Part shown: one piece after another, positions 33,319-45,604 of the stretch | Position numbering within the stretch: the stretch's first letter is position 1 | How the letters are laid out: every line of letters starts with the position of its first letter | Source of the DNA: Arachis hypogaea | Taxonomy: Eukaryota; Streptophyta; Magnoliopsida; Fabales; Fabaceae | Direction: 5' to 3' | DNA length: 64,000 bases | Assembly: GCF_003086295.3 (NCBI RefSeq) | Contig: NC_092047.1 | Span: forward strand, 114,883,323 to 114,947,322 | The notes under the pieces: model-generated | Told to the model about the DNA's origin: nothing | The model's input: the letters and a program-made list of their open reading frames with translations, nothing else | Database searches by the model: none | Made by a program: the position numbers and the translations under genes

Positions 33319-33956
33319 ATAATAGATAGGGGTGTTCGGCGGTGTGGTTTGGTTCGGCTTTAAGGGAAAAAGTCATCTGATCCGAACGCTTAATTTATAT
33401 GCGATGCGGTTTGGATTGGATGAAATTTTATTGGAAATCCGATCCGATTACAAGCGGTTTGGATCGGTTTGGATTTGTGGTTTTTTAAATAAAAAAAATT
33501 AAATACATATAACAAGTCTTAACATCAAATTTTAAATAATCAGCAATGACATAACAAGTCTTAACAATATCTTAAAAAGCCAACAATAACATAATAATAG
33601 AAATAAAATTATAAGTTAGTTAAAATAAATAAATAAATAACATTTTGAACATAAAATATTTATTTAATAATAATAATACATGAATAATAGAAAAATGTAT
33701 AACAAATTGAACATGTTATAAGTATAATTGTAAATATAATAATAAAATAATAATATTATAGCACATTGTGCGATTTGGATTGAATTGGATCGATTATGAA
33801 AAGTAGATCCGAAATCCGATCCAATCCAACGGTTTGCAAAAAATAGAATCAAATCAAATCCGAATTAGTACGGTTTTAATCGGTTTTTGATTTAGATCGA
33901 ATTAAATGAACGGTTTAATTTGAATCGATTTGGATTTAAACACCCCTAATAATAGA
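33319..33956. mobile_element. hAT-type MITE, 622 bp
   Basis: Element 33327-33948 with terminal inverted repeats TAGGGGTGTT / AACACCCCTA and an exact 8-bp TSD ataataga (33319-33326 and 33949-33956). Subterminal regions are rich in CGGTTTGGAT / ATCCGAT words in both orientations. The interior is AT-rich with no transposase. TSD length and TIR form fit hAT. Confidence 0.88.
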
Positions 33957-34801
33957 CATGTTAAACTCAGCCTAAACAACCATACTATATAAAACACACA
34001 AACACTAATCATCAATCAGCTATGTTATACAAGCATATTTGGTATTTGTGAAAAAAAATTATATGCTACTATAAGGAAAAAAAAATTGATTATTCTGTGA
34101 TGACAGATTTTGATTATTATACTTTGAAACGTTTAATTAATCTGGTAGCTGATTGCGTTATTTAGAAAATATATAAAATAATAAGTACAAATATAGATAA
34201 AAATAGTACATAATAACTAATTGGATAACTAATTTTGAGTATTCATCAAATATCTTAAGCCAAAGGCACTATATTACTATTTGAGAGTCATAACAAGGAA
34301 ACTATTAATATGCAAAAAAATAATATTGAATCTCACTCAACCCTTCTTTTTTGAGGGCAGGTGACTAATGTAATTTCTATATTACAGTGATGTTATTACA
34401 GTAATAATGACAATAATAATACAAAAACAAGAGTACCCTCTTGTAATACAATGATCATAGTAATAGAAGGGTTGGAACTTGGAACCAAAACAACCCCAGA
34501 CTCCTTTACTAGTAACTACCCTGGAACTTATTCCAGCAAAACAATGGAGATGACGACAACGACGACGATAACAATAACAACAACATACTAAGATTAGAAT
34601 GGATCCCTTAAAAGAATTTACCTGATTGCCAGTCAAAAAAATGTGATCTTGTTCTCTGGGGTATGTACCTCAAATCACCAATCAAAACTATAAGAATAAA
34701 AATCTATCTAAAAGAATGGACTTGTTTGCAAGAACTAAGAAGAGTAGCTTGCTTCTTCAGCACTTATCAAGAATAATTCTAATCAAAGTTGGTTTATGGT
34801 A
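33957..34801. other. Intergenic DNA downstream of the carrier gene
   Basis: No credible gene. The part nearest 34801 is probably the carrier 3' UTR. A low-complexity GAC/AAC stretch (about 34550-34590) is present. Confidence 0.45.
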
Positions 34802-37800
34802 CTAGATTGCCTTCAATCCAGCAAGTTTTCTTAGCTCTTCACATAATATAAATGTAATTGTTGTTTGTGGCCCGATTCTTGCGAATATCGCAAAGCCCCT
34901 GACAGAACGGTATGGTATAGATTAAAACTATGTGAACAAAATATGCATGCTCTGAACCCCAAAGAAAAACATGAGGAATTTGAATTTCGGGGAAATGAAA
35001 ATTAACTTGAACTTTGTGAATCATGTTATTTTACACCCTAAACTTTCAAAATTTGCAATTCGACACCCTAAAGTTGTTAGAGTAAAAAAAAAGTCTTTTG
35101 AAACTTCATTTTAAGGGGTAACTTGTCAATAAAATGCATCACATCGCATGACACGGTAATTCTGGTAGAAATATCAACATAAGGCCCTTTTCTTTTTGCA
35201 ATTTTAGGATGTGGAGTTGCACATTTTAATCATTTGCGGCTTAAAATGTTGATGAGCTAAAGTTTAACAGCAGGAACTCAGGATTTACTGTATGTTTTTA
35301 ATGGTATCTCTTCTCCGAGTAGTGACTTCAAAAGTAAATTCAGCTAATCAAAAGAACATAGCTGCAATTTTCAATAACTTTCAAGAAGTATTTTGAAAAC
35401 CAGAGTGATTAATTATGAAAATTTTAGAGCTAAGCAAACAAGTCCTACACAAGAATGCTAGTAGTGAACATAAACTCACCCTTTGTAAAGTGCCATTGGA
35501 CCCTCTGTAAGTAGGACCTGAACCACAAATGAAAAGTAGCATTAAAACACAAATGCAATTCATGGCAGGCTTGGGCGATTCGAGCGAAAACAACATGAAT
35601 ACCTGGTATGCACAATGAAATCCACTTTTATAGAGCCTAGAACCTTTCGATGCACGTTGCAACATGAGACGAGTTTTTACCATATCTATGGGAGCAGTTA
35701 CGATGGTGCTCAAAATGCCGGCAACTGTGCTTGAGCTATATAAGGTAGAATTACAGTTAGATCAGAATTGAATCTTGTGCCAGTCTAAAGACAAATAATA
35801 TTGATCTAAGTTAATCATATGAATAAAATTAGTTAGGCACCTTTTTACAAGATATTAGTTTTCAATATGTTGTACTCAATATCATCAGTTCCGGAACATA
35901 TTTAATTTATCCTAATTTTATAATTTAAATTTCTTTTCCAAGCTTCTTCAGTCGGTGTTAATCTAAAGTTGTTGCCCATAAATTGGGGATTCTTAACCAT
36001 ATTCGGTTTACTATGATTCAGTTTACACCAAGAATCCGAAGAAGGAAAAGAGTTGGAAGGAGAGCCATACATCAGATGTAGATGGAATCCTTCTTCAAGA
36101 GATGCAAACCTGACTAAAAGCTGCATACAAAAAATGCAAAATAAATTATGAAAGCAGAGAGACAATAGTATCGACAACGAGGACAGAACCAAATTAGCAT
36201 GAGGATTAAGAATAACAGAGCAGAAGTTTTCTCTATGATCACCAAATATAGATTTACTTTTCAATTATGTGGATAACAATCATTATCAACAATATGAATT
36301 GCTTAAGATATAAGTAAAAAGAATTATACAGTTCGAAGCTGACCTGCTTGGTTTCATCGTATGTAGCAAGCTGCGATGCAGTCAAGGCAGCTGCTCGGGT
36401 CATAGCAGGGCCTACACCCTTCCAAAGCGCTTTGATTCCCTCTTCCGATACAGTTCTCTGAAGCTCTACTATCGGTCCACTCTTGTTCATCTCTGGATTC
36501 ATTTGCAAACGCACCTGATTGTGTGGAATATGATTTCAAAGGGAAAAAAAGGTAAAAAAGAATTAAACTAAATTAGAAGAAAACAAGAAAGTAACACACC
36601 TTAAGAACTTCAATTGGATTGGTGAGTGCAGTCGAAATAGCACCAGCAAACATGCCAGAAGCGATTTTAACTAAAACATTGGAGGAGCCAAAAGTAACAT
36701 CACAAGCATGCTTAGAGGGTTCATACAAGCCCAAGCGTAGTCCTCCATAAAGAACTGACCTTGTTAGTGCAGGTGTCAAGCCCGAATACAAAGACTTTGG
36801 TCCTTCGTTTTTCACCACACTTAAAAACAATTGTCCCTGAACAAATGCTTAAATGATAAAAGTTCTGTAACTATAATGTGATAACGGAGGTCATTCATAG
36901 GTAAGGTCGAACTCGGCACACTACCATTCCAGTCAAAGGACCTTTCTGGCCAACGAGTTGCATCTGCAGCCTTACTTTCAATACATCTGCACAGAAAGTA
37001 AAAACAAGATATTTAGCTGTTCTTACCGGTTTTGTTTTCAGTTTTTCCGGATCCCAAATACACTAGTATCTTCTAAACACGTTCAAGGTCTCAATCTCAT
37101 TTAGCCTTCACCAATTTTTACATAACATATATTTTTCTTTTTGACAGCATCTTCATCGAAACCATTGACTTCGTTAGTACCTAAAACATTTTCCTAAATG
37201 CAGCTTCGACTTATGAAGCATGCTTATCCACAAGAAATACAAACATAGACTGAGTTCTACATTGTTATAAACTACATTTTCTGTTTTTGAACTTGACTAT
37301 GCGAAAAATAGGTTGCATTATGGTTAAATTTCAGAAAATATCGTTCATTTGAACTATCCCCTTCGCCTTTCATTCATATGCCTTGAGTTATCCTCAATTG
37401 AATCCACTAACACAACAATCATTTTCTTGCAATGCAAACAACAAGGGATATAATATAAATTGCAAAACAACCAAGAGGGACAAATATACAAGACATATTA
37501 GATCTTCAACCAGTTTATATATGCATTTAGACTAACTTTATGTTGGATTCAAAGCTGCTTATAATCAAATCAAAACAAGCTACAAACTACCAATGACACC
37601 CAACCAAACAGCCAATCAATACCAAACATAAATAAAAAATAAAAAAATAAAAAATTGAATTTTGGGAATAAAAAATCCAAATATTTGGGAAGGTAAGAGA
37701 TAGAGAGAAGAACCTAAAGGGTGAGTGATTGCAGTTGCAACTGCCACAGAAAGTCCACTTGTACCAAAATGATTGAAGACAGTGGAAGGTGATGTAGCCC

Positions 37801-38078
37801 AACTTTGCCTCTCACCATTCCCATTAATATTACTAGTTCCTGAACACACACGCGCACATTTTTATTTATTTATTATTGGTTACCTTCTTCTCAGAATTTC
37901 AACAAATTCAAAAATCACAACTTTACAGCTGAGAAAATTCGAAAAAAAAAATGATGGACACAACATGCAGAGATCATGAAGATGAAAACTTTATTGAATT
38001 GCAAGCAAAAGGGTCTCAGAAACTGAAGCTCAAGTTACCTGAAGCTGCCGAATTATTAGAAGTTGAATTTCCAGCCAT
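34802..38078 (-). CDS. Mitochondrial carrier (UCP/dicarboxylate-carrier type)
   Basis: Nine predicted exons (minus): 38039-38078, 37714-37839, 36925-36986, 36600-36836, 36344-36514, 36071-36120, 35603-35735, 35480-35517, 34802-34898; GT-AG throughout and phases consistent, 317 aa. Three repeats of the carrier fold each with the P-x-[DE]-x-x-[KR] signature: PLDVLKVRLQ (repeat 1), PIEVLKVRLQ (repeat 2), PIDMVKTRLM (repeat 3). Other family blocks: LYSGLTPALTRSVLYGGLRLGLYE, KALWKGVGPAMTRA, and a C-terminus GPQTTITFILCEELRK. Length is normal for the family. It sits in the inner mitochondrial membrane and exchanges small anions; the substrate is not readable from sequence. It recalls the Arabidopsis carrier At4g03115 and ucpB-like annotations. 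The Ser/Asn-rich N-terminus before the first helix is typical. No defects seen. Confidence 0.9.
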
Positions 38079-38394
38079 TTGTTTTTTCCTGTTAAGAAGA
38101 AAAAGAAAAGAAAAAAACAAAAAAAAAGGGTATGTAGATCTGTGTTCTCTGAAGGGAAAATGAAGAGAAAGGTTAAGAAAGAGAGCACCAATTTTATCGG
38201 GTGTCCCCGTAGGGACTTCAGAAAAACAACCGCACCTTCTGATTCGGGGAAGACAACATTAACAAGAATATTAAAAAAAAGGATAAAAAAAGAGAGAGAA
38301 TAAATAAATATATATAAAAAACTAAAAAGGAGTGTTTTATTTTTTTTTAATGCAACAGAAACACATGCATTAATCTATATATAAAAGCTTGATC
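38079..38394 (-). other. 5' side of the carrier gene
   Basis: 5' UTR and promoter region of the minus-strand carrier gene. Contains a GAAGAAAAAGAAAAG-type purine stretch close to the ATG and an AT-rich run beyond 38300. No element is identified with confidence. Confidence 0.35.
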
Positions 38395-39178
38395 CCTATT
38401 GATAATTGGTGTTAAATTTGCACACAAACTTTAATTTAATCTTTAAATTTTTAATTATTTTTTTAAATTTGTAAATATGACTGATATTAATATTTTAAAA
38501 AAATAGATCCTTTTAATTGTTAAAAAAAATTGAAAGAATAAAATATAATTTCTAACTTTTAATATTTTTTTCATGTTTTTTTTGTCACATTTATAAAATT
38601 AATGGTAAGAGATCACATTTGACTTCTTCAATTATTAAAAAAAAATTGAAAAGATTCATTTTCAATATTTTTGGATAATTTTCACCACACAAATATTAAT
38701 AGAAGAGAAATGCTAGCGCCAGCAGATTTTGTGAGTTGTAGCCATCAATTAGCCATCAATAGTGTATTTAATGGTGTGAGATTTCATCTAATGGTAGAGA
38801 ATCACTCATTTTTCTTTTGCTGACTAAGTGCTAGCTAAATTTTAATAAATCTGTTGGCCCATAGACTTTCTCTTAATAGAATGTTAATATAGACCGTACA
38901 AATATCATGTTCAAATCTTATAAAATGATGACGTTTTGGTTTTGGCGCTCAAGTAACTCAAAATCGATGTTATATCATTTGTTTTGGGTGAAAAAGTTTC
39001 AATAAATATCACTTTTAACGTATATTCAGTTGTCCACGTCAAGTGTGCATCAAAAATTATTTTAAGAACTAATATAAATTACATTCACAAAATTTAGAGA
39101 TTAAATAAAAACAATTAAAAATTTAAAAGTTAAACTAAAATTTGTGTATAAATTTAAGGATCAAATTAAGTATTATTT
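38395..39178. mobile_element. Foldback (inverted-repeat) element
   Basis: Left end (gttaaatttgcacacaaac, then aatctttaaatttttaatta) is an inverted copy of the right end at about 39080-39178 (tttaaaagttaaactaaaatttgtgtataaattt). Boundaries are approximate and no TSD was settled. The 172-bp MITE at 38703-38874 is nested inside. Confidence 0.45.
38698..38879. mobile_element. Small MITE, 172 bp
   Basis: Element 38703-38874. Starts AAGAGAAATGCTAGCGCCAG; opposite strand starts AAGAGAAAGTCTATGGGCCA, and both continue with CAGATTT, so about 27 bp of imperfect terminal inverted repeat. Flanked by aatag on both sides (38698-38702, 38875-38879). Superfamily not certain. Confidence 0.7.
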
Positions 39179-39406
39179 TCTATTTAGTGGCTTATATGTC
39201 TTTTGAGAAAATAAAATGATTTGCGTATATTTTTTCAATAACTGAATTGTTGTAAAAAAATATTTAAGGAATTAAAATGATGTAATAATATGTATTTTAT
39301 GACTAAGGACAAAATTTAAGAATTTGAATTACCACTTAAGTGACGAGCGAGAAAAATGTTTACCGCAACTAATTAATGTTACATTTAAAAGTACAATTGA
39401 AGGATT
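39179..39406. other. AT-rich flank of the duplicated SDH segment
   Basis: No gene or repeat recognised in these 230 bases. Confidence 0.4.
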
Positions 39407-39595
39407 AGAATGAACAAAATTGTTATCAGAAAGATGAATGATGAAATTGATCATAAAAACTATATATTAATAATTGTTATTTATATTGTATACAATAATT
39501 CTTTAACTTCTTTGAAAAAATGAGAGCAAAGGATCCATAAAATAATGACTTTCGTTATTCATTCAACATCAAACATTATTATTAATTAATAATAC

Positions 39596-42500
39596 ATATC
39601 ACTCTGCATTTTTTTTTTTTTTTGTGTCAAAGGATAAGAAAACACATTAAACACTAGAGATGTAGTTCCTTACAACTTACAACAATATTGTTAAATCTTT
39701 TTAAGGCTCATTCTATTCTAATTGCTGCATGCAATTATATGCTGCATATTTAATCAAAGCATCAGCAATTTGGTTGGCATCTCTTTGAATTAGATTGACT
39801 TCTGTTCTCCAATTTCAGTTTAAGATCTCTTTTTTATTTTAGTCACCAAATCATTATTAGAATTTTGCACTTGGTTGTTTCTGTCATTAACAAGGATAAA
39901 AATATCCAAACAATCTGTCTCGCAAGTGACTTCTCTAAACCCAACTTCCCATGCTAGAATTAACCTTCTCCAAATTGCAAAAAGCTCGCTTCGAAGAATA
40001 GTAGCAGATGGTAAAGAACCAGCACAACCACGCAACCAAGAGCCATTATAATCACCAATACACACACAAAACCAACAAATTCACCAAATTTACTAGCATC
40101 AGAGTTTACTTTAACCGAAAATTGGGTAGGAGGAGACCAAGAAAGCAGCAAATAAGAAGGAGTAGACACATAATGCATAGATAAGAACTTATGAAGTTCA
40201 AATTGAGAAGCATGAATAAGAGCTATAACCTTACTCATTTTTCATGGATTAGCCAGATTAAAAACATCATTGTTACGATCCTTCCAAATCCACCAAATAA
40301 TCGCCGAGAAGAGGAAGGCATTAGAATTCATGCCCCTGCACAACCAGCAATCTAACTGTTGACCGTGAACTTTCAAATTCAAACTATGCCAGAAGCTTTG
40401 GCCTTAGGGCACTCACAAAGACACTGAGAAATCGTTTCAGGTTTAGTATTACACCGAGGGCACAAATCAGAGCTGCCCAAACCTCTATGAAATCGAAAAG
40501 CAGTTGTGAAAATTGCATTATGAATACATAGCCAAATAAAAAATTTGTACTTTTCGGGAACACGGGTCCGCCATAATCAAAGCCAATTGGTCTGCTCCTC
40601 CCAACCGAAAACACGCTTACAAAGCCACAAGTAGCCATTTCTAAAAGAATAAATATTGGAAGGAGTTGCTGACCACCTCCAACCAGCCCCCTCACCCATT
40701 TGATAATCTGGATTATACGAAAGAATACTCTGTTTAACAAGGTCAGGTAAGGGAGTGTGGTACCTCTCAAGCTTCCACTGTCCATCCTCCTAAAAATCAC
40801 TGATATTACTCTCAAAATCAGAAATATGAATATACGGCACTTCCTTGGCCAAGGGACCTTCCATCCTCCATTTTTCAAACCAAAAAGATTAGTTAAGAGG
40901 ACCAATATTTCATGTGAAACCATCTCTTAAAAGATTAAAGACCTTGTAAATACTCCTCTATACATGAGATGCATTCCTGGGAGGTATGAATAGACTAGTA
41001 TCAAACTTTTTGAGGTATTTATGAAAAATCAGTTGGACCCAAAGCTTTTCCGAACACTTAAAGAGCTGCCAAATTAGCTTCCCTATCAGAGCAACATTAG
41101 CGCAAGCCGGATCTTTGATGCTAAGCCCACCAAATTTCTTTAGGGTGATAACTGTATTCTAATTAGTCAGACTTAAACCTCTTCCATCAACCTTTCCTTT
41201 CCACAGAAAAAGACGCATCATAGAAGTAATCTTATCAGATATAGAAAAATGGAACAAAGATACCTGCATTCGATAAGTCAGAATGGAAGCCGCTACTGAA
41301 TTAATGAGACAAAGCCTGCCGGCTCTATTGAGAAGTCTGCCCTTCCAATTAGCAAGCCTACCTTTGATCTTATCCACAATACCGTTAAAATAGGCTCTAG
41401 TAACTCTAGCATGGTGAAGATTAACTCCAAGATATTTACCCAAGTCTTGGGTAAAGCAGATAGAAGAGACACCAGTGAAAGGCTCCTTCCTCCTATTATT
41501 GACATTCTTAGAGCAGAGGGCCTTTGATTTGTCCAAATTGAGATTCATCCCCAAGACTCTACAAAAGCTTTGGAGGGCATGCATAACACATTCTACCTGA
41601 GATTTCGTGCTTTACAAAAAGGAAGAAGATCGTCTGCAAACATGAGATGAGAAATTCTAGGACCACCCCTAGTCACTGTCACTGGATCCCAAAGGCCCGA
41701 ATCAATTTGATTAGCAATGTACCCAGCTAGGCGCTCCATACATAAAACAAAAAGGTAGGAAGATATGGGGTCTCCCTGCCGAAGGCCTCTTCTAGGAGCA
41801 AAACTATTTAATCTATTTCCATTCCATAATAAAGTCAACGAAGAAGCTCAAACACAAGTCATAATTAATCTGATAGAAGCTAAAGGGAAACCAAACTTGC
41901 CCAAAGTATGCTCTAGGAACTGCCAATCAATCCTGTCATAAGCTTTTTTCAAGTCTATTTTGAAAGCAAGAGTTCCTTTATGGGATTTGGTCTGTTTCAT
42001 GAAGTGTATAATCTCTTAAGAAATGATTATATTGTCGGGGGCGCCCCTCCCTGGGATAAACCCACCTTGAAAAGGACCGATAATCTCTGTCAAAAAAGGT
42101 CAAAGGTGATTAACAAGATCCTTCATGATGACTTTATAGACCACATTACACAGACTAATAAGGCAAAAATCCTTGAAATAAGAAGGAACATCTACCTTCG
42201 GGATAAGCACAATAAAAGTCTCCATGATTCTTGTATCAATAAGATTACCCCTAAAAGCACTCTTCACAAGCTGCCAAGTATCCACTCCTATAATTTTCCA
42301 ATACTCTTTAAAGAAATAAGTCTGAAAGCCATTTGGACCCGGAGCCTTAAAGGAGTTCATGATAAACACTGCTGCTTTAACCTCAGCAAGAGTCACTGGA
42401 GCAGTGAGTGTCCCACAAGCTTCAACACTAAGGCAAGGCAAAGTACCGTCTCCCAGGCAATCCACTTCTGCCTCCTCCATAGAACAAAAGAGATTCTTAA

Positions 42501-43990
42501 AGAAAGAGGTGGCCTCTTGTTGAAGAATTTTTGGATCTGTAGACCAGAAACCATCAGAAATAAATAACCCGTTAATCTTATTAAATCTCCTGCGAACCAA
42601 CGTTTGAAGGTAGAAGAACTTGGTATTTCTATCACCAAACCGCACCCATTGTTCCCTTGACTTTTGAAATCAAAACAACTCCTCCTGAAGTAAGATGCGA
42701 TTATAATCTTCATTAAGTTCCTTTTCCTTAATCCTTAATGAAAGAACATCAGTCACCTCCAACCTCTTTTGAATAGCGTTGATCTACTTCTCTAAATTCC
42801 TCTTCTTAGTAAAAATATTACCAAAAACCTTAACATTAAAATCCAAGGACCCTTGCTTAACAGCATTTAAATTTGTAGGGATACTATGATTATTACCACT
42901 CCATGCATTTTGTACAACTTGCTTGAAAGAAGGGTGAGTACTCCAGGTAGCTTGGAAACGGAATGGCCTATCTCCCTTTGGCTGAGAAATACCATGGCAC
43001 TTTAATAAAATAGGACAATGATCAGAGTGAAGACGACATAAGATTTCAGCATAAGCCTCAGGAAATAAAGAAAGCCAAGAACTATTGATAAGCACTCTAT
43101 CCAACTTCTTTGCGATATTTATATTATTTTGAACTCTTCTATACTATGTAAAATTCCTGCCTATCATTCGGAGATCAAGCAACCCACAATCATCCAGAGT
43201 TGAAGAGAATAAAACAGCTCTGTGATTGGAGAAATGATCCCCATTAACTTCATCCTCTTTGAGAATTTCATTAAAATCTCCCAATGCTAAGGGTCTTCAA
43301 AAGAAGTTGCCAAACTAAAAAGATACTCCCAAAGAAAAATTCTATGCTTAAATCGAGAGCTAGCATAAACTGCACTACACCTCTAATTATAAGAACCCAA
43401 ATAAAAATCAAAGGTAATGCATTGATCAAAGCTATCGACTAGCTGGCAAGTTAAATTGGGAATTGAAGAGAGGAACCAAATTCCTCCTTTATGCCCAGCA
43501 GCTTCAACAATTCCTACAGCATTATAACTAAGACCCTCCCAAAAGGATTTCAAATTATTGAAAGAAGAGCGAGTTTCAACAATAATAAAAAAAGATTGAT
43601 GAAATTTATTAACTAATTCCTTGCAGTGAACCCGAGCCAATTTGTTTGAGGCACCCCTAATATTCTGCATCAAAATATTCAGTCTATCCATAATCAACAA
43701 AAAGAAAAATTGTACCCAAACTCGCGACTTCATACTGGGGCTTCTGCCATTGTCGTAGGTCTGCCTTCCACACTAACTCCTTCTTCACACGCCGTTGCAT
43801 CTGTTTCATTCTTATTCATTGGGAAAGATTGTAAAGATGCTGGTCTGTGTCTCTTTCTTGCCGTTCCAATAAGAGAAGAATGAGAAGCAATGCTCTGTTT
43901 AGCTTTTTCTGATAACGCTCCAGAGATGCCAAATACCTCAGCTTTATTGGCCTTGACCCCTTTCCTCACCTAATAATATCACTCTGCATT
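39596..43990 (-). mobile_element. Decayed LINE, minus strand, with 15-bp TSD
   Basis: Insertion 39611-43975 with poly-A tail (as T run 39611-39623) and exact 15-bp TSD atatcactctgcatt at 39596-39610 and 43976-43990. 5'-truncated within ORF1. ORF2 is in the same family as the LINE at 1-4558 but broken into pieces: endonuclease start 43383-43733, endonuclease end 42784-43104, RT palm 42100-42645, FADD region 41593-41838, thumb 41159-41584, zf-RVT region 40384-40923, RNase H 39820-40238. Several frameshifts and stops; not functional. Confidence 0.93.
43730..43969 (-). pseudogene. LINE ORF1 remnant of the minus-strand copy
   Basis: About 79 codons. Residues 36-53 (ARKRHRPASLQSFPMNKN) correspond to RKRPRPSSLQNSPVDKN in the ORF1 of the first LINE. 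The N-terminal part is missing because of 5' truncation at 43975. Confidence 0.55.
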
Positions 43991-44138
43991 GATATTATTA
44001 TATTTCTTCTTAATATGTTTCTTGTTTTGTTATTAACAAGAGAACAAGTTACAAATTCATCTTCTTATGGACGAAATATGATGTTAATAAGAAATCAAAA
44101 TTGTTCCAGAATAAGCTTGCGCATGAATGCCTCTAAAG

Positions 44139-44831
44139 CTGTTAATAATTATCTTCTCTTAAAATTGTTGGTATCTCTTCTAGATATGCTAATCTATTAC
44201 TCTAAGTCATGTTGGTTAGTATTTCTTTTTTAATCACTTTTGCTACTAGTTTGTATGATTTCTAGCTTTTAATTGGTACGTTGAGGAAAATCATGACTAT
44301 ATGGCAATTTGTGTCTTTGTCGGATGATGATCTTTATTGATAACCAAACGTTTAGTCTGGAAACGCACTATCTTACAATGTTTGAATACTAATTTTAATT
44401 TTGGAATAAAGACTTGTAATTAAATAATGCAAAGAAAACAGTAATAACAAAATATCACATTCAAACTTAGAGAAGAGAGCTATCACATAAAGTGGTCTTC
44501 ATTCTTCAATACTTTTAAAGAAATACTGGAGCTTGATAGTTTTGTTACAATCAGTTGGTCACTCGGGATGCCTTCCCAACTCAACTCAAATACTAAAGGA
44601 AATCAAAATCAAAATCAAAGACTCTCTCTTTTTATATAGTCAGCCAAAACATAGATATTACAGACTGTGAACAAATGTTACAAATTTGGCAATCTCTGCT
44701 TAAGGTCCAATCACAAATGGTGGAGGATCACAATCACATGAACGACAATCGTTACCAAATAAAATACTCAATCCAAAACAATAGAAACCAATAATATTAG
44801 TAAGAGATCAAAGAAAAAAAAATACAAAGTT
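44139..44831. other. Intergenic DNA
   Basis: No credible gene or repeat. Moderately AT-rich, with a run of simple 'aatcaaaatcaaaatcaaag' near 44600. Confidence 0.4.
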
Positions 44832-45600
44832 TCAGGCTCCGGCGTCAATGACAATATCTACTACACGATCTTCATCTAATAATTCCCACAGCCCATGAGA
44901 CCCGAAAATTACAAACTTATGCTTCAGTTCGAGCAGTAGAGTACCTATATCTAGCTGATTAATTATATATAGAAATCCGGGGGGAAATACAGGGCCATAT
45001 TCTCCAATTTGGAACCGGAAGGTTCTCGAACACAGCACAATCGATGGATTTCAGAAATGCGTCTCTTATACTGTGGGTTACCTTTTATGATATATGAACA
45101 CCATAAATTTGTTAAGAGAAAAAGAAAATAATTAATATAAATTGAGAAGTATATAAGATTAAGAAAGTTACCTTGCTGATTCCTTTAACCCGCATTGCAC
45201 CACCTCTTTTAAAAAAAACAATTTTGATATAAGTTACTTGCGTCTACTACTGTTCATGTAGGCGATATTTGTTTTTGATATACATGTCCATTAAAATACA
45301 GATACAGAGTACATGGGAGTACATGTATGATGTTTGTGTATTCTATAGTGTTTAACTTACTAAATACAATATAAAATTAGTGTCTTCTTATATCTATGTA
45401 CTCTTGTGTATCTATATCTATGTTTTATTTTTGTTGAGACAACAACCAAGCACAGCAGTAAGCATCTCTAAATCCGAGTTGGTAGCAATATTATGTTTAG
45501 TGAGACAATCATGAGCGAATCCTCCATTTACAAGTGCAGAAACCACAATCATTGCACTATCCCTAAGATTTGCAAAGAGGAGTCCACCATCATAGAACAA
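44832..45600 (-). pseudogene. PP2C protein phosphatase fragments
   Basis: Two pieces in family order on the minus strand. 45418-45600 reads YDGGLLFANLRDSAMIVVSA, matching the PP2C block around 'xLYVANxGDSRAV' with the key Gly-Asp changed to Arg-Asp, and then CLTKHNIA like 'QLTxDHN'. 44832-45038 reads HKFVIFGSHGLWELLDEDRVVDIV, matching '[22 protein letters not shown]', with the metal-binding Asp of SDGLW replaced by His. The catalytic-site losses and missing domains indicate a dead copy of a plant clade-D-like PP2C. No parent gene is in the window. Confidence 0.6.
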
Positions 45601-45604
45601 ACAG

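Larger units (their letters stand above)
39407..44138 (-). pseudogene. Duplicated 3' end of the DHQ-SDH gene, split by a LINE
   Basis: 39407-39610 plus 43991-44138 match 59223-59566, the 3' UTR and last exon of the SDH gene. The exon copy is 44095-44138 and would read LEAFMRKLILEQF-stop against PEAFMRKLILEQF-stop in the gene. Similarity stops at the splice acceptor, so only the terminal ~345 bp was copied. A LINE then inserted (39611-43975) with duplication of 15 bases. No other SDH exon is present here. Confidence 0.85.

Noticed and set aside
33664..33852. 62-codon ORF in the hAT MITE
   Set aside because: AT-rich interior of a non-autonomous element; no transposase motif.
41980..42567. 195-codon plus-strand ORF inside the minus-strand LINE
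   Set aside because: Exact antisense of the LINE reverse transcriptase region.
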